From Nitrosomonas oligotropha (GTDB lineage: Bacteria; Pseudomonadota; Gammaproteobacteria; Burkholderiales; Nitrosomonadaceae), in NCBI RefSeq assembly GCF_009833085.1, contig NZ_QRBZ01000012.1, positions 115,434-179,433 on the forward strand: 64,000 bases of DNA, read 5' to 3'. The translations under genes were made by a program, and so were the position numbers. Numbering within the stretch: position 1 is the first letter of the stretch; every line of letters begins with the position of its first letter. This document shows positions 1 to 8,560 of the stretch, piece by piece. The notes under the pieces were generated by a model that was given only the letters and a program-made list of their open reading frames with translations, was not told the DNA's origin and searched no databases.

Positions 1-422
1 TCATCGTTGGCGCGCCCGCCTTGCTGGATTTTTTCGCGCGCGGAAAGCTCATGCCAGGCCTTGAGCCGTGCGTGAATATCCAGCATGAATTCATGGAAAT
101 GCACGCGCCGTTTGGCTGTGACCGGTGCCACCGCATAAAACAGATCCATCAGCATCGATTTGCCGCGCCCGACACCGCCGTAGAGATAAATCCCTTTCGG
201 CGCCGGTTTGCTGTTGTTTAACCAACCGAACAATAACGTCGATAAACGCGACCTGGAACGCTCGCCGCGCGTGTGCCCGGCCGGAAGATCGGGCAAATCC
301 CGGTACAGCCGCTCGAGTGCGGCTACCGCGTGGGCTTGATCGGCATCCAGTTTTAGTTCGCCCGCTTCGATCAGTGCATGGTATTCCGCTTCGGGGCCGG
401 TTTTTTGTGGTGCTTGTGACAT
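1..422 (-). CDS. zapE: Cell division ATPase ZapE (AFG1-like), 3' end outside window
   Basis: The first 140 residues of an AFG1/ZapE-type P-loop ATPase, cut off by the window edge. Seen: the Walker A segment GGVGRGKSMLMD preceded by PKGIYLY, then VHFHEFMLDIHARL, all characteristic of the family. ZapE in gammaproteobacteria acts at the Z-ring and AFG1 homologues act in membrane-protein quality control; the exact role here is inferred from family. The start is the ATG at 422-420, giving MSQAPQKTG. The gene lies 17 bases downstream of the ampG stop on the same strand, so it could be the last gene of an xth-ampG-zapE transcript. Confidence 0.87.
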   Translation of the reverse strand, partial: MSQAPQKTGPEAEYHALIEAGELKLDADQAHAVAALERLYRDLPDLPAGHTRGERSRSRLSTLLFGWLNNSKPAPKGIYLYGGVGRGKSMLMDLFYAVAPVTAKRRVHFHEFMLDIHARLKAWHELSAREKIQQGGRAND

Positions 423-439
423 GGATGAATGATGGTGGT

Positions 440-1816
440 TTATTCGCTGGAATGGGCAAATGTCGCTTGTCCGGCCAGCCAGACCAGAATCAATACCGGC
501 AGACCCAATAATGCGGTGGCGATGAAGAAGCTTTCGTAACCGTAAGCGTCGACGAACTGGCCGCTGAAACCGGCAATGAATTTCGGCAACAGCAGCATCA
601 CCGAGCTGAATATCGCATATTGCGTCGCCGAATACGCCGAATTGGTCAGACCGGACAAGTAAGCGATAAAAGCACTGGAGGCGATACCGGCGGAAAGATT
701 GTCGGCCGAGATGGTAAACACCAGTCCGCTGACATCGTGGCCGCGTCCGGCGAGCCAGACAAACAGCAAATTGGTCGCGGCGGATAATACGGCGCCGAGA
801 AACAGCGTGCGCATGACGCCGATTTTCGCCGTCAGCACGCCGCCGATCGCGGCTCCGGCGATCGTCATGATCACGCCGTACACTTTGGAGATCGTGGCGA
901 CTTCGTCCTTGCTGTATCCCATGTCGACGTAGAACGGATTGCTCATGACGCCCATGACGACATCGGAAATGCGGTAGATCGCGATCAATCCCAGGATCAG
1001 TAACGCCTGCCGTCCATGCCGCACGATAAAATCGCGGAATGGCGCGATCAGCGCACCGTACAGCCACACCAGCAGGTTGCCGATGCGTGCAGGCAACTGC
1101 CATTTTGCGATAGCTTGCCGCGCGATTTTTTCATTGTCGGAAATCAACCGGCTGTAAGGCACATCCGGTTCGCGGATGATCAACGTCGTAATCATTCCAA
1201 CCGCCATGCTGACCGCCATGACCAAATAGGCGAAGCGCCACGGTGCGTGGTCGTAAGTATCGGCCGTTGTATCAATCGCGGCGGCGATCCACAGCACACC
1301 GGCGGAAGCCAGGATCATCGCGATGCGGTAACCGGCTTGATAAGTCGCGGCCATTGCACCCTGCAATTCCACTGCGACCGCTTCGATGCGATAGGCATCC
1401 AGTGCGATGTCCTGGGTTGCCGAGGCAAACGCTACCGCGAGCGCAAAAAATACCAAATGCGTCAGATTGGCGGCCGGGTCGGTCACGGCCATGCCCATCA
1501 GCGCGCAGGTAATGACGATTTGCGACAGCAACAGCCAGGCGCGACGGCGGCCCAGCCAGCGTGTCAGCAACGGCAGCGACATGCGATCGACCAGCGGAGA
1601 CCACAGCCATTTAAAGCTGTACGCCAGCCCGATCCAGCTCAAGTAGCCGATGGTGGCGCGATCGATGCCCGCTTCGCGCAGCCAGAACGACAACGTGCCC
1701 ATGATCAGCAGCAGCGGCAGTCCGGCGGAAAATCCCAGCGACAGCATGCCAAGCACGCGCGGGTGCGTGTAAACCCGCAGCGCCTGCAACCAGCTGGACG
1801 GTGCTTGAGCGGTCAT
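440..1816 (-). CDS. ampG: AmpG-family muropeptide permease (MFS)
   Basis: A 458-residue major facilitator protein with about twelve hydrophobic segments. AmpG brings anhydromuropeptides released during wall turnover back across the inner membrane for recycling. Seen: an N-terminal LGFSAGLPLLLIMGTLSFWL helix, the TIGYLSWIGLAYSFKWLWSP segment and the ATQDIALDAYRIE motif, all typical of AmpG. I chose the ATG at 1816 rather than an upstream in-frame start because it overlaps the exonuclease III stop by the four bases ATGA, which implies translational coupling. Other MFS solutes cannot be excluded, but the AmpG motifs are convincing. Confidence 0.88.
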   Translation of the reverse strand: MTAQAPSSWLQALRVYTHPRVLGMLSLGFSAGLPLLLIMGTLSFWLREAGIDRATIGYLSWIGLAYSFKWLWSPLVDRMSLPLLTRWLGRRRAWLLLSQIVITCALMGMAVTDPAANLTHLVFFALAVAFASATQDIALDAYRIEAVAVELQGAMAATYQAGYRIAMILASAGVLWIAAAIDTTADTYDHAPWRFAYLVMAVSMAVGMITTLIIREPDVPYSRLISDNEKIARQAIAKWQLPARIGNLLVWLYGALIAPFRDFIVRHGRQALLILGLIAIYRISDVVMGVMSNPFYVDMGYSKDEVATISKVYGVIMTIAGAAIGGVLTAKIGVMRTLFLGAVLSAATNLLFVWLAGRGHDVSGLVFTISADNLSAGIASSAFIAYLSGLTNSAYSATQYAIFSSVMLLLPKFIAGFSGQFVDAYGYESFFIATALLGLPVLILVWLAGQATFAHSSE

Positions 1817-2586
1817 AACAAATGGTCGTAATCGACGATCAGCGGCGCATGATCGGAGAAGCGCTCGTCTTTGAATATTGAGGTGCTGCGCGCTGTTTGC
1901 GCGATGGCTGGTGTGGCGATCTGATAATCGATGCGCCACCCGACATTTTTCGCCCAAGCCTGGCCGCGATTCGACCACCAGGTGTACTGATCGGGCTCGG
2001 TGTTCAAGCGGCGGAATACATCGACAAAACCGATTTCATCGAACACATTCGTTAACCAGGCCCGTTCTTCCGGCAGGAAGCCGGAATTTTTCTGGTTTGA
2101 GCGCCAATTCTTCAAATCGATTTCCTTGTGCGCGATATTCCAGTCGCCGCATAAAATCAATTCGCGCCCGCTGGCCATCAGGCTTTGCAGTACCGGATAA
2201 AATTTCTCCATAAAGTAGAATTTTGCCACCTGCCGGTGCTCGCCGCTGGAGCCGGACGGCAGGTAAAGCGACACGATGCTCAGATTGCCGAAATCCGCTT
2301 GCAGATAGCGCCCTTCAATATCGATATCCGCAACACCAACACCTTCGATGACGCGATCCGGTTTTTTGCGTGTATAAATGCCCACGCCGCTATAGCCTTT
2401 CTGCTCGGCGCAATGAAAATAACCGTGATAATCGTCCGGTGCTTGCATCTCGGCGGAGAGATCGGGCAACTGCGCTTTCAACTCCTGCACGCACACCACA
2501 TCCGCCGTTTGCTGGGCCAGCCAGGGGAAAAAGCCTTTTTTCGCGGCGGCGCGGATGCCATTGAGGTTAAGCGTTATAATTTGCAT
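1813..2586 (-). CDS. xth: Exodeoxyribonuclease III
   Basis: A 257-residue exonuclease III / AP endonuclease of the exonuclease-endonuclease-phosphatase fold, acting in base excision repair at abasic sites. Seen: the start [14 protein letters not shown] with the metal-site Asn7, the [10 protein letters not shown] motif with Glu35, [15 protein letters not shown] with the Asp/Asn pair, and [12 protein letters not shown] with the catalytic Asp-His near the C terminus. Length fits the family. An upstream in-frame ATG exists, but it would overlap divergent pyrE. The start at 2586 leaves 27 bases between the two genes. The stop overlaps the ampG start. Confidence 0.93.
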   Translation of the reverse strand: MQIITLNLNGIRAAAKKGFFPWLAQQTADVVCVQELKAQLPDLSAEMQAPDDYHGYFHCAEQKGYSGVGIYTRKKPDRVIEGVGVADIDIEGRYLQADFGNLSIVSLYLPSGSSGEHRQVAKFYFMEKFYPVLQSLMASGRELILCGDWNIAHKEIDLKNWRSNQKNSGFLPEERAWLTNVFDEIGFVDVFRRLNTEPDQYTWWSNRGQAWAKNVGWRIDYQIATPAIAQTARSTSIFKDERFSDHAPLIVDYDHLL

Positions 2587-2613
2587 CTTTTTTATTTCGG
2601 GATGGTTAAGTGT

Positions 2614-3258
2614 ATGTCCGATTTCCGGCAAGCTTTCATTCAATTCGCCATCGAGCGCAACGTGCTGTGTTTTGGCGAATTTAAAACCAAAGCGGGGCGC
2701 ATGTCACCGTATTTTTTTAACGCAGGACTCTTCAACGATGGCGATGCCTTACGCAAACTTGGGCAATTTTACGCCAAAGCGATCGTCGATGCCGAGCTTC
2801 CGTTCGATACCCTGTTCGGTCCCGCTTATAAAGGTATTCCGCTGGTCAGCACCATCGCTATCGCGCTGGCGGAAATGGGCATGAATTATCCATTCTGTTT
2901 CAACCGTAAGGAGGCCAAGGATCATGGCGAAGGCGGCGTGCTGGTCGGCGCGCCGATGCAAGGCCGTGTACTGATCGTCGACGATGTCATCTCCGCCGGT
3001 ACCTCGGTGCGCGAATCGGTCGAACTGATCAAAGCTGCCAACGCAACGCCCGGCGGCGTCGTGATCGCGCTCGACCGCATGGAACGCGGTACCGGCGAAT
3101 TATCGGCGGTGCAGGAAGTGCAGCAGACGCACGGTCTGACGGTCACGCCGATCATTGATCTGGATGATCTGGTCGCTTATTTGCACCATCACCCGGAACT
3201 GGCGCAGCACTTGCAGGCAGTGCAACGCTACCGGGATCAATATGGCGCGAATTATTAA
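2614..3258 (+). CDS. pyrE: Orotate phosphoribosyltransferase
   Basis: A 214-residue cytosolic enzyme that joins orotate to PRPP to give orotidine 5'-phosphate in pyrimidine synthesis. Seen: the N-terminal [19 protein letters not shown] substrate loop, GPAYKGIPL, the flexible loop [13 protein letters not shown] with its catalytic lysines, and the PRPP-binding motif [13 protein letters not shown]. The start could be the ATG at 2614 (MSDFRQ) or one four codons upstream at 2602 (MVKC). The former matches the usual N terminus. It is divergent from xth with a very short shared intergenic region. Confidence 0.95.
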   Translation: MSDFRQAFIQFAIERNVLCFGEFKTKAGRMSPYFFNAGLFNDGDALRKLGQFYAKAIVDAELPFDTLFGPAYKGIPLVSTIAIALAEMGMNYPFCFNRKEAKDHGEGGVLVGAPMQGRVLIVDDVISAGTSVRESVELIKAANATPGGVVIALDRMERGTGELSAVQEVQQTHGLTVTPIIDLDDLVAYLHHHPELAQHLQAVQRYRDQYGANY

Positions 3259-3284
3259 ACTTTTTTGATCGTTTGTTACAAAGT

Positions 3285-3313
3285 TTGACTCAGCATTCTT
3301 CTTTCGTTACATT
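3285..3313 (+). promoter_or_regulatory. Sigma-70 type promoter of the PEP-CTERM gene
   Basis: TTGACT at 3285-3290 and TACATT at 3308-3313 are separated by exactly 17 bases. Together they form a good sigma-70 promoter about 55 bases upstream of the PEP-CTERM start. The promoter suggests this gene is transcribed independently of pyrE. Confidence 0.6.
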
Positions 3314-3368
3314 AACTTCCAGCAACAAAGTGTTTATTTTTAAAAAACTTTCCAATGGGAGCGTTTCA

Positions 3369-3983
3369 ATGAAAAAAACCATCGTTAGTGCGTCTATGAT
3401 GTTGTGTTTATTGGTCGGCGCCTCGGCCCAAGCGGCGGTTACGCTGTATACATCGCAAGCCGCTTATTTGGCGGCCGTGGGAGCGACAACCACCTATATC
3501 GACTTTGCCGGATCGCCAGCCGCCACTGTCGGCGGCGGCAGTTTTAGCGCTGCGGTCACGTTCGGCACCTGCGACCTCGGACTGGCAAGTTGCAGTTCCA
3601 GCGTGTTTCATAACAGCGATGGCATCACCGATACCGGCGGCGTTGCTGCAATCAATTTTGTCGCAGCGGTCGGCGGCCACTTTACCAATCCGGTACACGC
3701 TTTTGCTTTTAACTACATCAGCGGCGGCATGGACTCCATCGAATTGAACGGCTCGACGATCGTTTCGGTTGGCAGCACAACCTCGGGATTTGTCGGCATC
3801 GTATCGACGGACCCCATTGACGGCTTTGTCGGACTCAATTACATTTTTCCATCCACTGGCGGCCGTGACCGCTATTTCATCGACGATTTCTACATCAACC
3901 CGGTGCCGGAACCCGGCGTCTGGGCGATGCTGCTTGCCGGTTTGGGCTTGTTAGGATTCAGCGTGGCCAGAACCCGCGGATAG
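3369..3983 (+). CDS. PEP-CTERM sorted surface protein
   Basis: A 204-residue secreted protein. Seen: a signal peptide (MKKTIVSASMMLCLLVGASA, cleavage near AQA-AV), a small-residue-rich beta-type body, and a C-terminal PEP-CTERM signal. That signal consists of VPEPG, the helix VWAMLLAGLGLLGFS and a basic ARTRG tail. Such tails are cut by exosortases, and exosortase B is encoded in this window at 57.6 kb, so it is the likely sorting enzyme. The start at 3369 has a GGGAG ribosome site and begins the signal peptide; a longer in-frame reading upstream lacks these. Molecular function is unknown; it may be part of the extracellular matrix. Confidence 0.87.
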   Translation: MKKTIVSASMMLCLLVGASAQAAVTLYTSQAAYLAAVGATTTYIDFAGSPAATVGGGSFSAAVTFGTCDLGLASCSSSVFHNSDGITDTGGVAAINFVAAVGGHFTNPVHAFAFNYISGGMDSIELNGSTIVSVGSTTSGFVGIVSTDPIDGFVGLNYIFPSTGGRDRYFIDDFYINPVPEPGVWAMLLAGLGLLGFSVARTRG

Positions 3984-4193
3984 GTTTTAGTTTTTGAATC
4001 GAGTGGAGTCAGAGGCTGTTTAGATGGTTTCTGGCTCCATTTTCATTCTATTGAGCCAACCACGAAAAGATGATTTGTGGATGGTTTTCTGCAGCAGAGT
4101 GATAGCCCACATCTGTGAGCCGTTTAGGGTAGCGTCATTGAGTGTTATTATAGCGTGAATTAATGTAACCGATTTGCAGGGTAGGTAGTAACG
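3984..4193. other. Intergenic, with a possible decayed coding remnant on the minus strand
   Basis: No complete gene lies here. On the minus strand an open frame runs from about 4203 to a TAA at 4022-4020. It has no good start codon upstream and ends in MWAITLLQKTIHK-SSFRGWLNRMKMEPETI (read across). This has a protein-like composition and could be the tail of a lost gene, perhaps a mobile element, but I cannot name it. The toxin-antitoxin promoter should also lie here; no strong match was seen. Confidence 0.3.
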
Positions 4194-4421
4194 ATGAATT
4201 CAAAAAAAATGATCGAAGAAATTACCGCACTTCCAGTAGAAGAACGCGTGATGATCATCGATTCACTGCTTCGCAGTCTCAATCAACCAGAATCCGAAAT
4301 TGACAAAAAATGGATTGAAGTTGCTCACCAACGCTTGATGGAAATGCGCGCCGGATCTGTAGGTACAGCGATACCGGGCAATGAAGTCTTTGACAGGGTC
4401 TGGCAGCGATTTCAAAAATGA
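4194..4421 (+). CDS. Addiction-module antitoxin of the ParE-partner type
   Basis: A 75-residue protein starting MNSKKMIEEITALPVEERV. It resembles the short putative addiction-module component family (Pfam PF09720 type), with the helical LPVEERVMIIDSLLRSL segment and a C-terminal FDRVWQRF-type tail. It would bind and neutralise the toxin encoded next, with which it overlaps by the four bases ATGA. The low-complexity AAAAAA after the start is normal for AT-rich modules. The pair marks the start of an accessory segment. Confidence 0.82.
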   Translation: MNSKKMIEEITALPVEERVMIIDSLLRSLNQPESEIDKKWIEVAHQRLMEMRAGSVGTAIPGNEVFDRVWQRFQK

Positions 4422-4708
4422 GCTACTGGTTTCATCCTGATGCGGAAAGCGAATTTAGACAAGCGATCGACTATTACGAGGAAATTGAAACCGGACTTGG
4501 TTATGATTTCGCCATCGAAGTATATGCAACGATACAACGCTCGCTTATTTATCCGAACGCATGGCCTGTTTTGGAAGCTGATATCCGGCGTTGCCTGGTC
4601 AGGCGTTTCCCGTACGGTGTTTTGTATTCAATTGAGCCCAGTGGACTGTTCATTTTGGCCATTATGAACCTGCATCGTGATCCGGATTATTGGAAGCATC
4701 GCAGGTAG
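4418..4708 (+). CDS. RelE/ParE-superfamily toxin
   Basis: A 96-residue toxin of the RelE/ParE fold. Seen: FHPDAESEFRQAIDYYEE at the N terminus, the RRCLVRRFPYGVLYSI strand pair and the C-terminal IMNLHRDPDYWKHR motif, all typical of the ParE-like branch paired with PF09720 antitoxins. Family members act on gyrase or on translating ribosomes; which applies here cannot be told from sequence. The start overlaps the antitoxin stop. The following NACHT gene begins 43 bases after the stop if its GTG start is used, so one transcript is plausible. Confidence 0.85.
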   Translation: MSYWFHPDAESEFRQAIDYYEEIETGLGYDFAIEVYATIQRSLIYPNAWPVLEADIRRCLVRRFPYGVLYSIEPSGLFILAIMNLHRDPDYWKHRR

Positions 4709-4751
4709 CATAATCTATTTCAAAATAGCGTTTGATCATAGGGAGAGCGAA

Positions 4752-7607
4752 GTGGAAATATGGTTGGTAATTTTGTTGATTGCCATATTAACTATGGTTA
4801 CTGCTCTTTTCTGGATGCGATGGCGAATGCGCGTTTCGAAAGGAAGATTTGCACTTACAACAGTAACCACTCTTTCAACAATCCTCCTTGCTTTTCTTAC
4901 GACAACTTCTGCTGGAATTCCATCGAAGGTGTTGTCTCAGTTCTTCAAACTTGATTTAAATGATACAACGTTAACTTTTATTACAGCTTCTTTGACAGTA
5001 ATTGTCTGTTTCTTTATCTATCGATTTGCCAAAACGGCAGTAATAAACTGGGAGGCTCCGCAGCGTGTATCCGAAGTTAAGCTTGCAGAGGAAGATTCGC
5101 AAAATGACATCATCAGACTTGCAGCTAGTCAATTTAAGTTGCTGGTACAAAGACAATCTGATCCGATTGCCAGTGAGTATGCAAAGTCTTGGGATCGCCG
5201 GTTTTCGGAATCGCCAAAATCTGTTGAAACAAGACTCTTATTAAAAGATTTATTTCATGCATGTATACGAGAAACAAATATTCCCGAGGAAGGTTGGCGA
5301 GACACCGGAAAATTTTGGGTTGGAGAGATTTATGTTGGAGTTGGAAATAAGCTCGAACCATTAATTGTTTTAATTTTTGAAGAAACACCGACTCTAAAAA
5401 ACGTATCGGAACGTATTAAGCAACTATTCGAAAAAGAATCACATAATTCGGATATTCATTTATATGGATTGTATTTCTCTGAAGAAGATAAAGAAGAAAT
5501 CTCAGGAGCCCATGAAATTGAAGGCATAAAGATCAGTTTCTTATCTTCCCGAGAAATGATTTTTAATAGCCTCGACTTAAAGAATTATGCTCGAGCCTTA
5601 CTAAAAACATTCAGAACTACTCAAGCTGGCGGAACTGAGGCAACGCTTGCAAATTCTTTTGTAGAATTGAACGTGCATTCCAAAGGAGAAAATTCTGTTT
5701 CAAAACCACTTTCTGAAGTATTGAATACTTGGATACAGGAATCATCGAGGAGGCATTTAGCGATTACAGGCGAGTATGGTCAAGGTAAAAGCACAGCGAT
5801 GTTGCAGTATTGTTGTGATTGGGCTGAACGGTTCTTGCAAGAAAATCGGATCAATGAGCGTGTTCCATTGTTAATTGAGTTGAGAGGGCGTAACCCATCA
5901 GAAACGGATCCACTCGCTTTTATATCGACTTGGTGCTCACGATATGCTCTTTTACCAGAGCAAGTACTAAACCTGATCAAAACTGGCGATGCGATTGTTA
6001 TTTTTGAGGGGTTCGATGAACTGAAGAATTCCGGACGTGCGTTTGAGCGTCATCAACACTTTAATGCGCTTTGGCGGCTTGCTTACCCCAAGACGAAGTT
6101 GATTTTTACAGGACGCCCTAATTTTTTCTTGGATGACCAAGAAGCAAATAGGACATTGAGAACAAGTGGACTAAAAGGTGCTGCAGGTGAGGCTTTTACT
6201 GAAATTTGGAATCTCGAGAAATTAAACATCGATCAAATAGAAATGGCCTGCCGTAGTTTTGAAAATCGGGTAAGAATTGGTATTGTCGATTCGATTAAGT
6301 GTCATCCCGAATTCATGGAAATTATTTCACGCCCATCAATGCTACCAGTAGTTGCAACGATTTGGGATGAGATCGAAGGATTTAGAGAATCCGGCAGCGA
6401 ATTGACTGGCGCGCTTCTCATTGAACGTTACCTGCAAGCGATCTATACACGCAAAGAGGCCGAGCTTGAACGGGACCGTGTGCAATATGGCGCTCCTTCG
6501 GGAGCTCGTTATCTTGTGCTGCCAAAGCCGGTTCGTGAATTGATGACGATATGCGTGGCGTGGAGAATGTCGGGTCTTCAGGGACAAAACACCATTGCCA
6601 GAGTTGAAATTAGCAATATGGTGCGTGATATTTATGATGATCTTTTCGCTATTGCAAAAGCAAATAAAATTGCACCTGTAATTACCGACGGATTAATGGA
6701 ATTCGAGCGACGCCATGCGGATGAAACGTTGGCCGACAAGATTGAAATCATTACATCCGAAATCTGCAGCGCCGGATTGCTTGTACCAGATCCGGCGGGT
6801 GGTAACACAAACTTGCGATACCCGCATAAACAGTTTTATGAATACCTTATCTGTAAAGGGTTTTGTATTGTTAGGATCGCTCGTGATAATCCAGCAGCAA
6901 AATTAATTCTCAAGTCCTCAGATCAAAAGAATCCCTATGAGAGACTGATAAATGAAGTGAACTCTATTTCTTATTTAGCTGAATGTATTGGAAGCAGTAT
7001 TTCGGAAATATTTTATCTGCCTCATAAAATATTACTTAAAATAGATAGCTCTATTGAAATTCTAGCTACTTTAATTACTAGAGTAATAATCCGAGTACTT
7101 AATCGATTCCGACCAAACACAGTTGACGTGAATGAAGAAGGGATAGCAAATTACCTTGATAGATTGGAACATACAGATGAACCTAGAAGGTTATGGTACG
7201 CAGTAATATTTTCAAGTTTTGTACCAGTTATACTTTTACTTATACTTGTACTATTTACAATTGATTTTTTAGAGTTTCTTAAGCCTGGCCGAGTAGCAGA
7301 AGTAACAGAAGAAAGTTTCATATTTGCCACAGCAGCATTTTCAATATTGGTGTTTACAAGCATGTTTGCAGGTACATTGACATTGAGATTAGGCTCTTTT
7401 GCTTTCATCGAAGTCTATTATCGATTCCTAATAGTGCATTGGCGTAAGGCTAATCAGCGCCCCCAAAGCAAATGGAGCTATTTTTTTCTTTCAACAAGAA
7501 CATTAACAGAAGGTCGAGTGCGGTTTCCGGACGGCCATAGAGAAGATCATTCGAAAATTGATAACTTTCTAGGTCCTGCTCAAGATTTTGGTGATATTCG
7601 AAAATGA
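4752..7607 (+). CDS. Membrane-anchored NACHT-domain NTPase, candidate phage defence protein
   Basis: A 951-residue STAND NTPase. Seen: three N-terminal hydrophobic helices (about residues 3-21, 33-52, 75-92), a cytoplasmic linker, a NACHT module with Walker A GEYGQGKST near residue 340 and Walker B IVIFEGFDEL near 414, then LIFTGRPNFF. Two more hydrophobic segments lie at about 815-840 and 855-885. I prefer the GTG at 4752, which has GGAG six bases upstream, over a GTG at 4677 inside the toxin gene. Bacterial NACHT proteins include several anti-phage systems; defence is inferred. The gene is much AT-richer than its flanks, suggesting transfer. No separate C-terminal sensor repeat is recognised. 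Confidence 0.82.
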   Translation: MEIWLVILLIAILTMVTALFWMRWRMRVSKGRFALTTVTTLSTILLAFLTTTSAGIPSKVLSQFFKLDLNDTTLTFITASLTVIVCFFIYRFAKTAVINWEAPQRVSEVKLAEEDSQNDIIRLAASQFKLLVQRQSDPIASEYAKSWDRRFSESPKSVETRLLLKDLFHACIRETNIPEEGWRDTGKFWVGEIYVGVGNKLEPLIVLIFEETPTLKNVSERIKQLFEKESHNSDIHLYGLYFSEEDKEEISGAHEIEGIKISFLSSREMIFNSLDLKNYARALLKTFRTTQAGGTEATLANSFVELNVHSKGENSVSKPLSEVLNTWIQESSRRHLAITGEYGQGKSTAMLQYCCDWAERFLQENRINERVPLLIELRGRNPSETDPLAFISTWCSRYALLPEQVLNLIKTGDAIVIFEGFDELKNSGRAFERHQHFNALWRLAYPKTKLIFTGRPNFFLDDQEANRTLRTSGLKGAAGEAFTEIWNLEKLNIDQIEMACRSFENRVRIGIVDSIKCHPEFMEIISRPSMLPVVATIWDEIEGFRESGSELTGALLIERYLQAIYTRKEAELERDRVQYGAPSGARYLVLPKPVRELMTICVAWRMSGLQGQNTIARVEISNMVRDIYDDLFAIAKANKIAPVITDGLMEFERRHADETLADKIEIITSEICSAGLLVPDPAGGNTNLRYPHKQFYEYLICKGFCIVRIARDNPAAKLILKSSDQKNPYERLINEVNSISYLAECIGSSISEIFYLPHKILLKIDSSIEILATLITRVIIRVLNRFRPNTVDVNEEGIANYLDRLEHTDEPRRLWYAVIFSSFVPVILLLILVLFTIDFLEFLKPGRVAEVTEESFIFATAAFSILVFTSMFAGTLTLRLGSFAFIEVYYRFLIVHWRKANQRPQSKWSYFFLSTRTLTEGRVRFPDGHREDHSKIDNFLGPAQDFGDIRK

Positions 7608-7617
7608 AGTTACCGAA

Positions 7618-8376
7618 ATGTTGAAAAGGTTTGTCGTGTTAAAGCAATATTTAGCCGCAATCACTATTGCGATGTTATCCGGTTGTGCAATCCTGCAACT
7701 CTATCCAGCAAGCCTACATGACCCCTCCACCGCCTACACTCGCGCAGTCATAGACGCGGCAGTAGCGGAGGAAAGTGAAATCAATGAGCGGTTATTTGCG
7801 ATTCATCGGGATAACAAGGATTTGAAGTGGTGGTTTGGCAAAGTGTTGATGGTGACCTGGAAAAGTGCGGATGATTTCGAAAAATACATCAAGAACCAGA
7901 CGCATACGGCACCGCAGGAGAAGTATGTGACTTGGGTGACGGCGGCGCCGCAGTTGCAGGCGTTTTGCCGGGATTTCGTCAAGAATAATCCGCATGGGGA
8001 TCTCAATCAGAGGCTGAAGCAATATTTGGGGCTCAATCCGGATTGGCATTACGAGGTGTTTATCGAGTTGTGGGTCGATCCGGCGGATGTGTTCCGGCCT
8101 TGTGCCGATCCGGAGATTGACGATGGCAGTTGTCAGCTCAAATTTGCCGAAGACAAAGTTCCAGCGGTGAAGAACATCGCTGATTATCCGGCTTTCTATA
8201 AGAACCTCTATTTCAATGATTTCCGCTACCGTCCCGGCGTGCCGTGGACCGGGCTGGGTTACACCTACGACTGGGGTAATCCGGCAGGCCGTGTCGGCGC
8301 GAGTGAGTATATTCTCAGTCCGAACTCACCGTATCAAATCGAGCGGGTCGTGGAGACGGCCGAGTATTGCCGCTAA
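7618..8376 (+). CDS. Putative lipoprotein of unknown function
   Basis: A 252-residue protein with a lipoprotein signal: a basic start MLKRFVVLKQYL, a hydrophobic stretch and the lipobox LSGC, giving a lipidated cysteine near residue 22. The mature part is rich in Trp, Tyr and Asp, with four further cysteines that could form disulfides in the periplasm. I do not recognise a family. Start at 7618 is chosen because it places the signal correctly; an in-frame ATG ten codons earlier overlaps the NACHT gene. It follows the NACHT gene by 10 bases, but its composition is GC-richer, so it may belong to the original chromosome. Confidence 0.75.
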   Translation: MLKRFVVLKQYLAAITIAMLSGCAILQLYPASLHDPSTAYTRAVIDAAVAEESEINERLFAIHRDNKDLKWWFGKVLMVTWKSADDFEKYIKNQTHTAPQEKYVTWVTAAPQLQAFCRDFVKNNPHGDLNQRLKQYLGLNPDWHYEVFIELWVDPADVFRPCADPEIDDGSCQLKFAEDKVPAVKNIADYPAFYKNLYFNDFRYRPGVPWTGLGYTYDWGNPAGRVGASEYILSPNSPYQIERVVETAEYCR

Positions 8377-8393
8377 TATTCGCCTGAACATAA

Positions 8394-8407
8394 TGATAAC
8401 GGTATCA
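8394..8407. promoter_or_regulatory. AT-rich palindrome resembling a Fur half-site pair
   Basis: TGATAAC followed by GGTATCA forms an imperfect palindrome (TGATA...TATCA) about 40 bases upstream of the bacterioferritin -35 box. It resembles a Fur site but is one base short of the usual 7-1-7 spacing. Regulation of bacterioferritin by iron would make sense; the match alone is weak. Confidence 0.3.
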
Positions 8408-8441
8408 AGAACTATTATCGTTTTTAATCAATAATTTGTTG

Positions 8442-8470
8442 TTGTTTTTGCATGCTCTGGCTCGTATAAT
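8442..8470 (+). promoter_or_regulatory. Promoter of the bacterioferritin gene
   Basis: TTGTTT at 8442-8447 and a perfect TATAAT at 8465-8470 are separated by 17 bases. This leaves an untranslated leader of roughly 85 bases before the start at 8561. Confidence 0.6.
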
Positions 8471-8560
8471 GCCGGGTGTTTGCAAAATGCTTCACGGCTC
8501 TTGTCGCTTAAAAATCTGTCAAGAGCTGCCTGTCATCCAATCGCGTAAAGGAGCACCATC

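Noticed and set aside
1016..1831. A 271-codon plus-strand open frame rich in Arg, Gln and His opposite ampG
   Set aside because: It lies entirely on the opposite strand of a convincing membrane permease. Its composition (Arg/Gln/His runs) is the usual antisense artefact of GC-rich coding DNA.
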